The notes under the pieces are model-generated. The model searched no databases and was not told the DNA's origin. It was given only the letters and a program-made list of their open reading frames with translations. A stretch of DNA of 64,000 nt from Colwellia sp. MB02u-6 (lineage in GTDB: Bacteria; Pseudomonadota; Gammaproteobacteria; Enterobacterales; Alteromonadaceae), in assembly GCF_014077095.1 (NCBI RefSeq), contig NZ_JACGVG010000038.1, positions 310,001 to 374,000 on the forward strand. The letters run 5' to 3'. The position numbers were made by a program, and so were the translations under genes. This document shows, in pieces, positions 58,242-64,000 of the stretch (position 1 is its first letter; every line of letters begins with the position of its first letter).

Positions 58242-59254
58242 ATTGCATATTGAAAATTCAGAGCTAAATTTTTATAATTTATTATAAAGTTTGGCTCTTC
58301 ATTCAATAAGTTAATGTTACGTTTAGTATCCGAATGTCTGCCCCTATTATTGACTAAAAAATACTGAAATATATAACGGTCAGTTTTCTTATCCGAAAGC
58401 TGACCAGTAATTAGAATCTATTTAATAATCCAGAATGGCTATTTGGCAGCATAAGTTAGCGTCCATAGATGAAATGCCAACTACCACTATGATCTTGCAG
58501 CCATCATAGGTTTTGTTTCCATTCTATAATTTAATTTTTCTTTTTATACCCTGAAATCAGTCTCAAAACCGATGTTAGGAACCTTCCCTATGCCAATGAT
58601 TATTTAGTTAGCTCTTGGCCAGCTTAAGACAACTAACGGATGTAAAGCAGACCTAGACAAACGCACATAATTCTAAAACCTTACTTTTTCAATGCGCTTA
58701 GGTCACATTAGTAGTTGTATGATGAACAACTGCTTTGATGGCAGCCCGTGTGAAAACTAATTTAACTTGCGTAATTGGATAATATCAACGAAAAAAGGCT
58801 CTGTAGATTAAATTTTGTAGTACATTTGCTATCAAACCATCTATTTATTTACGTGGCGTCGCAAAAAAATTTTAAGCTGGGAGTTTTCACACAGTCTGGT
58901 GGCAATACGTATTATTTATAGTGATAAAATCACAACTGAAATAAGTTGTTTTTTGGCCGCTATTATCCTTAGAGTAGTCGGTTGTATTAATTTTTAGTTT
59001 TGCTTTAAAAATTCGCTATTTCAAAAGATATCCTAACGACAAGTTGGTGCCATAAAGAAACCATGGATGTCACAACTTAAAAATTTAATCAGTGAATGCC
59101 AAAGCTTTTCGTAACGTTTTAGAAAATGATAAATGCATCAATTAGTTACCGTCTATGCTGACTCAGAATTATAAAGTATCCTTAATATAAGTTTTATCCA
59201 AATATATGTTAGAATATGAGCAATATTATTATTTTAAATCATTAGGCGTATTTC
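58242..59254. other. 1-kb gap, gene-free, with an 11-base inverted repeat
   Basis: No intact gene is seen. gtgtgaaaact at about 58749-58759 and agttttcacac at about 58882-58892 are perfect inverted copies 122 bases apart and may be ends of a small lost element. Nothing else could be supported. Confidence 0.35.
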
Positions 59255-59608
59255 ATGTCAGAACACTCAATTATCGACATTTGTGTTGAACCTATAGAAC
59301 TTTGTAACTTACTCAAAATTGCCAATATGGTTGACGGTGGTGGCGAAGCTAAAACCATGATCAGTGAAGGTAATGTTTTAGTAAATAATGAAGTTGTCGT
59401 TCAAAAGCGTAAAAAAATTCGCCGCGGCGATATTATCGCATGTAACGGTAAAATTATTGAGATTGCTTATAATCCTAGCAAAAAATCAGCAGAGTTTATT
59501 AGTACCGTAGTTTTAGCGAATAAAAATTCAAAAAAGAAAAAAAGAGCTAAAAGTAAAGCGCGAATTATTGCATCAGAAACGGCGACTAAGCCATCAATCG
59601 AACGCTAA
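59255..59608 (+). CDS. ybcJ: S4-domain RNA-binding protein, YbcJ-like
   Basis: The protein has 117 residues. The first 70 form an S4 domain: PIELCNLLKIANMVDGGGEA, ISEGNVLVNNEVV and RKKIRRGDII. YbcJ of E. coli is a 70-residue single S4 protein with the same motifs, thought to bind structured RNA. Here a Lys/Arg-rich tail of about 45 residues (NSKKKKRAKSKARI) is added and could strengthen RNA binding. It is alone and followed by a terminator. Confidence 0.85.
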   Translation: MSEHSIIDICVEPIELCNLLKIANMVDGGGEAKTMISEGNVLVNNEVVVQKRKKIRRGDIIACNGKIIEIAYNPSKKSAEFISTVVLANKNSKKKKRAKSKARIIASETATKPSIER

Positions 59609-59747
59609 AAAGCCAATTTTTTCGGCCTATTACCCTCTAAAAAGCTCCGTAAAGTGGTAGAGTTTGTGACAAGCCCAAGGTGAAATAGGGTACGAACGAC
59701 CTTTAGCTTTGTGCATAAAGAAATCATGTCCATACCATTACGTGAAC

Positions 59748-59779
59748 GACCGCTTTGGTAGTAAAGTGGTCTTTTTTTT
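59748..59779 (+). terminator. Rho-independent terminator after ybcJ
   Basis: gaccgcttt (59748-59756) pairs with aaagtggtc (59763-59771, one G-U pair), and a run of eight T follows. It is 140 bases after the ybcJ stop codon. Confidence 0.75.
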
Positions 59780-60004
59780 GTGATGAACACAGATTTAAAT
59801 TAAGTCTTGTAAATGGCAACAGTGACCGTTAAAAGTCACTTTATTTGTTGATTGAGCATCTAAAATATTTCACATAGCCATTGTAAATTATTTGCTAAAT
59901 TCACTCATATTTTAAACCCCCGCTCATTATTCGTTAATTTTTACAATTACTTATACTTAAACCTAGCTAAGTTTACATTAGGCTGATCCCGCTTGTGCTT
60001 AGGT

Positions 60005-61969
60005 TCAGTTACGTTTAGGGATGGGCTTTTCATAAAACATTGGGCCGTTAGCATTGAATCTGTTAGCTTTTGAATTAGTTAACTGGAAACTATCAAGCAC
60101 TATTTTATTCGCTTGATTTACCTCAGGACTAATCGCTAAATTTTCTGCCCATGTTTTTCCTGATTCCATCGCTATTGGTGCGTCTAAATTGTTAATAATA
60201 TTGGGGGCTGAAGTAAACTCAGGCAATATACGGCGAGTAACATAGTCAACTCTTGGCTTAATATTAACGTCTCCAATACGTCCGCGTTGCCCCCACGTCA
60301 CTATGTATTGCTCTCCTGTACTTTCAGGTTGGCTAGTGACTGCAACATCTCTGTCAATATCGTAACGCGCTTTCATCATAAAACCATCGAACAACATGGC
60401 GTAGTCTTCGCGTTTACTGGTGTAATTGTAAAATTGCGGGGCATGTTCAGGTCTAAAAAAGCCAGTAACGTCACTTGGACTGTAATTTTTTTCGTTGCTT
60501 GTCGCCGTTTCACCTTGATAACGTACCTGTGCTAAACGATACATTTGTGTACCATTAAGTGGCAGTGAAGTGCTCAACATATCAGATTGTATGCCGGTTG
60601 ATTTTAAGATTTTATCAGCGGCGTCTAGTATGCGATCATTTCGGTCTAAGTTTGCCCACGTGCTTTGTGCAAAAAAATCATTGGCGTGTGCGAGTTCGTG
60701 ATACATCAATGACGCTAAATCAAAAACACCCTCGCTCGCATCACGAGTCAATCGCAAATCTTGTGGATAGTAAAAGCTTGCGTAGTTATTATTTTTAACA
60801 TAACGCCATGGCATAGCAAAATTTAGCTCATTGCCGAATGAGGCACGAAAGTCGGGGGCTTGATTAATGGTATCTCTCTCATCGGGTGTTAACCAAAGGT
60901 TTTCAGGGTCAAGATGAATAGCCCCGGTAACCACCCAATAATATGAAGGGCGTATGTCATATGAAATAACAATGGCTGTGGTGGCACGCAGTAAGTTTTT
61001 AAAATCGTCTTGTTGATCTGAGTGTTGTAAAAACTCTTTAAATCTTTGCCCCATCCATTGATGAGAAACCACAACGCGGTCCATAATGTCGTCAATAGTC
61101 GGTGTGGTGGTATCTTGTGCTATTAGCGGTAACTCATCAAAGCGACAGCTAGTGCGAAAATCAATGCGATTATTATAAACACAGTTAACTAAAACATCAG
61201 CATAAGGCGAGTTTGCATTAAAAGGAAATACGGTCGCTAATCGTGAATCGTAAGCCGTATTATCATCGCTGCTAATAGTTGCTGCATTTTCGACTAATAT
61301 GGCAATAGTATCTTGTTGCTCTGTTGCGCCATCTGAAGCACTAACCGTAAAGGTTAGCAAACTGTCAGCGCTAACCGCAGGCGCCTTGAAAAAAACGGCA
61401 CTCTGTCCCTCAGTTACCTCACTAAAAGTCACCGTTGGGCCAGAGGTTTGTTGCCATATAATGCTGTTGTTTGTTAACGCGGCATTTTCTATGCTGGCTC
61501 TTAAAGAAACATTACTCCCCTCCAATGCTGCATGACCTAGTCTTGCTGATATTTGGCTGCGCTCATCTGAAGTTATAACGGTATGCGATAAGGTTTCACT
61601 TACGCCATTGCGGGTAAAGCTGACCTGAAAACTATATTCGCCTGCCGCAGATGGCGAAAAGGCAATGCCTTTGGAATGTTTTGCATGAAAAACAAGCTCA
61701 CTGCCTGTAGTTTGTTGCCAACTAATATTGCTCAGCGTATCGTCAGGATAGTAAAGAAATAATTCAATTGGCTGTGCGGTTTTACTGGCGTCATCAAATG
61801 CGACTATGCCGGTTTGAGTAACAACAGGGGTGAAATCATCACTAGGTTTACTATCTTTAGTGCTAGAGCTACCACCACCACATCCTTGAAAAATTAACAC
61901 AATTAAAGTCAACACAAGTGTTGTTACTGTGTTTGAAAAGCCTCTTTGATTAATGCCAATATTATTCAT
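60005..61969 (-). CDS. Lipoprotein with Ig/PKD-like domains and an HExxH motif
   Basis: The protein has 654 residues. The lipobox LIFQGC near residue 25 is followed by GGGSSS and a Ser/Asp-rich linker. Two Ig- or PKD-like domains (about 50-130 with TLSNISWQQTTGSELVF, and 140-225 with NSIIWQQTSGPTVTFSE) precede a larger unknown domain with MYHELAHANDFF near residue 421, which reads HELAH followed by Asp. HExxH is the zinc site of many metalloproteases, but no third ligand or family match is clear, so a protease role is inferred only. It is monocistronic. Confidence 0.75.
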   Translation of the reverse strand: MNNIGINQRGFSNTVTTLVLTLIVLIFQGCGGGSSSTKDSKPSDDFTPVVTQTGIVAFDDASKTAQPIELFLYYPDDTLSNISWQQTTGSELVFHAKHSKGIAFSPSAAGEYSFQVSFTRNGVSETLSHTVITSDERSQISARLGHAALEGSNVSLRASIENAALTNNSIIWQQTSGPTVTFSEVTEGQSAVFFKAPAVSADSLLTFTVSASDGATEQQDTIAILVENAATISSDDNTAYDSRLATVFPFNANSPYADVLVNCVYNNRIDFRTSCRFDELPLIAQDTTTPTIDDIMDRVVVSHQWMGQRFKEFLQHSDQQDDFKNLLRATTAIVISYDIRPSYYWVVTGAIHLDPENLWLTPDERDTINQAPDFRASFGNELNFAMPWRYVKNNNYASFYYPQDLRLTRDASEGVFDLASLMYHELAHANDFFAQSTWANLDRNDRILDAADKILKSTGIQSDMLSTSLPLNGTQMYRLAQVRYQGETATSNEKNYSPSDVTGFFRPEHAPQFYNYTSKREDYAMLFDGFMMKARYDIDRDVAVTSQPESTGEQYIVTWGQRGRIGDVNIKPRVDYVTRRILPEFTSAPNIINNLDAPIAMESGKTWAENLAISPEVNQANKIVLDSFQLTNSKANRFNANGPMFYEKPIPKRN

Positions 61970-62326
61970 TCGTGCCTCTGTTTAAATGCGGAGTTACATT
62001 AAAAGACCTGCTTATGGGGAATTAACTTCATAATAAATGCTAATGGGTTGCAATGTTAATCTGCAACCCTATTTTTAAACAATTTTAGTCCTAGAGTAAA
62101 GAAAGGAATGTGTTTATAGCTTTGCAGGTTTGAAAACCCTGCTATTAATTTACTAGGCGGGGAGGGGAAGCACCCGTGTAAGTCCGTCCTTGTTTAGTAT
62201 TAATGACTGATAGCGTATTGATGAAAAATGCCTATCTCTTAACTATCTAAGTATTTTTTTCTCAGTATTAATGTACTCACTATTAAGTTCGTAGTCATGA
62301 CCCACTGAACACAAGAGGTAGTGACA
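61970..62326. other. Gap upstream of the lipoprotein
   Basis: No gene is seen. A GC-richer spot near 62154-62175 (gcggggaggggaagca) stands out, but I find no tRNA or hairpin there. Confidence 0.3.
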
Positions 62327-62719
62327 CTATTCTTTCTTTTTACGAATGCTTAAACCCAGCTCTTGGCCACGGTATTTTGCATAATAACTACCACCAATAA
62401 ACATAACAGTGGCAAAGAAAAACTCACCCAAGGCCCATAATTTTTCATCAGCTGAAACCCATAATGTGGTTAAACTATGCAGAAAATAAATCATGACAAT
62501 AAAGTTTGACCATGCGTATGTATAGGGGTTGCCCTGTACTAGGCCTTTTAACGGAAATAATAAAGGTAGAACAAACATTACTAACGTTAAAGGTACTGAT
62601 AGCGCTGTGTCATCACTCATAAAAATCAGCCAAAATGGCATGTAAAAAAGCAATGAGAAATAGCCAAACAAAGTGATCTGCTTGAGTGTAGTTGTAGATA
62701 AACGTTTTTTATTGGTCAT
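62327..62719 (-). CDS. DUF2069 membrane protein
   Basis: The protein has 130 residues with about four hydrophobic helices (near 13-30, 38-56, 65-85 and 90-108). The FGYFSLLFYMPFWLIF block and NPYTYAWSNFIVMIYFLHSLT in the middle match DUF2069, often found next to arsC/yfgD in gammaproteobacteria. It starts 2 bases after the ArsC-like gene and is probably co-transcribed. Function unknown. Confidence 0.85.
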   Translation of the reverse strand: MTNKKRLSTTTLKQITLFGYFSLLFYMPFWLIFMSDDTALSVPLTLVMFVLPLLFPLKGLVQGNPYTYAWSNFIVMIYFLHSLTTLWVSADEKLWALGEFFFATVMFIGGSYYAKYRGQELGLSIRKKKE

Positions 62720-62721
62720 TT

Positions 62722-63072
62722 TTAATCATTACCCTGCATTAGCGAAAGTACATTTTCTGGTGGACGACCAATAATAGCACGGGTGTTATCAGTAACAATA
62801 GGGCGCTCAATAAGTTTAGGTGTGTTAGCCATAGCGGCAATTAAAGTAGCATCATCAGCATTGGTCAAGTTTTGCTCTTTAAATTCAACTTCTTTTGTTC
62901 GCATCATCTCCCGTGGTGATAGCTTAAGTAATAATAATAGCTGTTCAATTTTTGTAATGCTAAGCGGTGTTTTTAAATATTCAACAATAGTAACATCATG
63001 TTTTTTTTCTTCAATAAGTGCTAGTGTTTGTCGGCTTTTTGAGCAACGAGGGTTGTGATAAATCGTTAACAT
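62722..63072 (-). CDS. yfgD: ArsC family protein, YfgD-like
   Basis: The protein has 116 residues. It starts MLTIYHNPRCSKSRQTLALIE, with the catalytic Cys12 in PRCSKSR as in glutaredoxin-coupled ArsC. PKLIERPIV near 85 is the arsenate-reductase motif with Arg. YfgD relatives next to BepA and DUF2069 are conserved across gammaproteobacteria and lie outside ars operons, so the true substrate may not be arsenate. Confidence 0.88.
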   Translation of the reverse strand: MLTIYHNPRCSKSRQTLALIEEKKHDVTIVEYLKTPLSITKIEQLLLLLKLSPREMMRTKEVEFKEQNLTNADDATLIAAMANTPKLIERPIVTDNTRAIIGRPPENVLSLMQGND

Positions 63073-63129
63073 GTTTTTCTCTTAGATTATTGTTAGACAA
63101 ATTAAATTTAACGGTATTTTAATTGATTT

Positions 63130-64000
63130 TTATAAGCGCTTAAGCTTTTCTTGTTGTTCTTGCAATTGTAATATGCGGCCCTTCATACGTTTTTGTAATA
63201 ATGGGTTCTCTTCAACAAAGTTGTAAGCGGTTTGTAATTCATCAACCGCTTTTGGATAAGCACCTAATAGGGCATAAACTTCGGCTTTAGTAGCGTGCAT
63301 AAGCGCTTTTTTATCTTGTTTTCTATACACTTCTGATAATAAATCATTAGCAATAAAGTTTTTTGGGCTCAGCACTAAGAAATCTTGTAATAGCGTTTCT
63401 GCCTTACTGTATTGCTCAGCCTCATTTAAAACGTTCGCGTAGTTCAATGTCACTACTTGGTTGTTCGGCATTAAAAGATTTAACTCGCTAAGCATATTCA
63501 TAGCTTTGTCAAAAGCTTTTACGGCAATATAAGCATCGGCTAGGGCATCAACATAAAATAGGTTTTTTTTGTCGTTGTGCAATAATGTTTCAAGTTGGCT
63601 AATAGCGTTTTGATAATTTTTATTTTCATATTGAGAAAGTGCAAGGCCGTATTGTGCTGCAGCCTTTATAGCATAGCGTTTTTTATCTAAACTTTGCTGA
63701 AAGTTAATGACATTATCTTTCGTATTTCCTTCATACCTTGCCATAATACGGGCTTTAGCTAACTCAAATTCTAAATTTGGAGCTAAGGGGCGTGGTGAGT
63801 AATTTTGCGCCCTTATTCTGGCGTCTGAAATTCTAGACTCAGGCAAAGGATGAGTTAACAACATGGCAGGTGGCTTCGAGGTGTAACGGTACTTCTCTGC
63901 CATAGTGGAAAAAAAATCAGGGGCACCTTGGGGATTAAAACCACTATTAGCGAGCAACATAATGCCCACTCTATCGGCTTCTTGCTCGTTGCCGCGGGTA
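63130..64000 (-). CDS. bepA: BepA-like M48 peptidase with TPR tail (5' partial)
   Basis: The frame is open to the window edge and runs on beyond it; the HExxH helix is outside. The visible part starts TRGNEQEADRVGIMLLANSG, where the E-x3-D (NEQEADRVG) gives the third zinc ligand of M48 peptidases. PPAMLLTHPLPESRISDARIRAQ follows, as in E. coli BepA (YfgC). Then four or more TPR helices cover the last 180 residues. BepA cuts misfolded outer-membrane proteins and helps LptD assembly. It lies 57 bases upstream of the ArsC-like gene, giving the usual bepA-yfgD order. Confidence 0.92.
   Translation of the reverse strand, partial: TRGNEQEADRVGIMLLANSGFNPQGAPDFFSTMAEKYRYTSKPPAMLLTHPLPESRISDARIRAQNYSPRPLAPNLEFELAKARIMARYEGNTKDNVINFQQSLDKKRYAIKAAAQYGLALSQYENKNYQNAISQLETLLHNDKKNLFYVDALADAYIAVKAFDKAMNMLSELNLLMPNNQVVTLNYANVLNEAEQYSKAETLLQDFLVLSPKNFIANDLLSEVYRKQDKKALMHATKAEVYALLGAYPKAVDELQTAYNFVEENPLLQKRMKGRILQLQEQQEKLKRL

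Noticed and set aside
62150-62180. GC-rich patch as a tRNA or RNA gene
   Set aside because: No cloverleaf arms or CCA end could be drawn.
62722-63072. Arsenic resistance gene
   Set aside because: It sits in the bepA-yfgD-DUF2069 neighbourhood with no ars regulator or pump.

Overview
The window is AT-rich chromosomal DNA from a marine gammaproteobacterium of the Alteromonadales, most likely Colwellia or a close relative. The evidence is gene content (FadL, FadE, Hda, PurMN, BepA, YafJ, DUF2066, DUF2959, DUF3718 and DUF3108 proteins of gammaproteobacterial type), AT-biased codon use and a PEP-CTERM surface protein. I saw no tRNA, rRNA, CRISPR array or intact prophage. This placement rests on remembered protein families, not on a search.

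Layout. 1-2.1 kb: a starch-degrading pair (end of a GH13 glucosidase and a secreted alpha-amylase). 3.0-6.6 kb: a compact operon of an outer-membrane barrel, a YfiR-like periplasmic protein and a membrane GGDEF-EAL protein. 7.5-12.7 kb: FadL, a small membrane protein, a DUF2959 lipoprotein and a DUF748 protein. 12.7-17.2 kb: a scrapyard of dead mobile elements and gene remnants around a GC-richer edd gene. 17.4-22 kb: an ABC-2 exporter pair and an EAL-domain sensor. 23-31.4 kb: an acyltransferase, an SRAP protein, a DnaJ-like protein, and a GST/cupin versus FAD-oxidase/TetR divergent cluster with paired operator-like sites. 31.8-38.2 kb: small membrane proteins, a Tat-type dienelactone hydrolase and a Bacteroidetes-like ilvD, with further mobile-element remains. 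38.4-51.1 kb: a conserved core block (two acyl-CoA dehydrogenases, aldo-keto reductase, YafJ, DUF3108, PurN-PurM, DUF2066, Hda). 51.7-59 kb: accessory DNA with a PEP-CTERM protein, an IS6 relic, a lipoate-ligase-like protein and a broken redoxin. 59.2-64 kb: an S4 RNA-binding protein, a large lipoprotein with an HExxH motif, and DUF2069, ArsC-like and BepA genes.

Functional themes are fatty-acid import and beta-oxidation (FadL, FadE, a second acyl-CoA dehydrogenase, with FadR-like dyads before both dehydrogenases), cyclic-di-GMP signalling (two proteins), polysaccharide use (amylases, Entner-Doudoroff Edd) and envelope proteins.

The most unusual signals are: (i) the C-terminal PEP-CTERM sorting motif copied four times as perfect 39-bp repeats, behind a good sigma-54 promoter match; (ii) a YfiR/GGDEF-EAL operon whose outer-membrane member is a 16-stranded-type barrel family protein instead of a YfiB-like lipoprotein; (iii) the density of gene debris, with about fifteen recognisable relics (IS630, three IS3, IS200/IS605, IS4, IS6 plus a solo IS6 end, an integrase tail, an ETF-alpha piece, a TPR protein tail, a ChrR-type cupin and a redoxin). 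I found no convincing multi-gene system that is wholly new.
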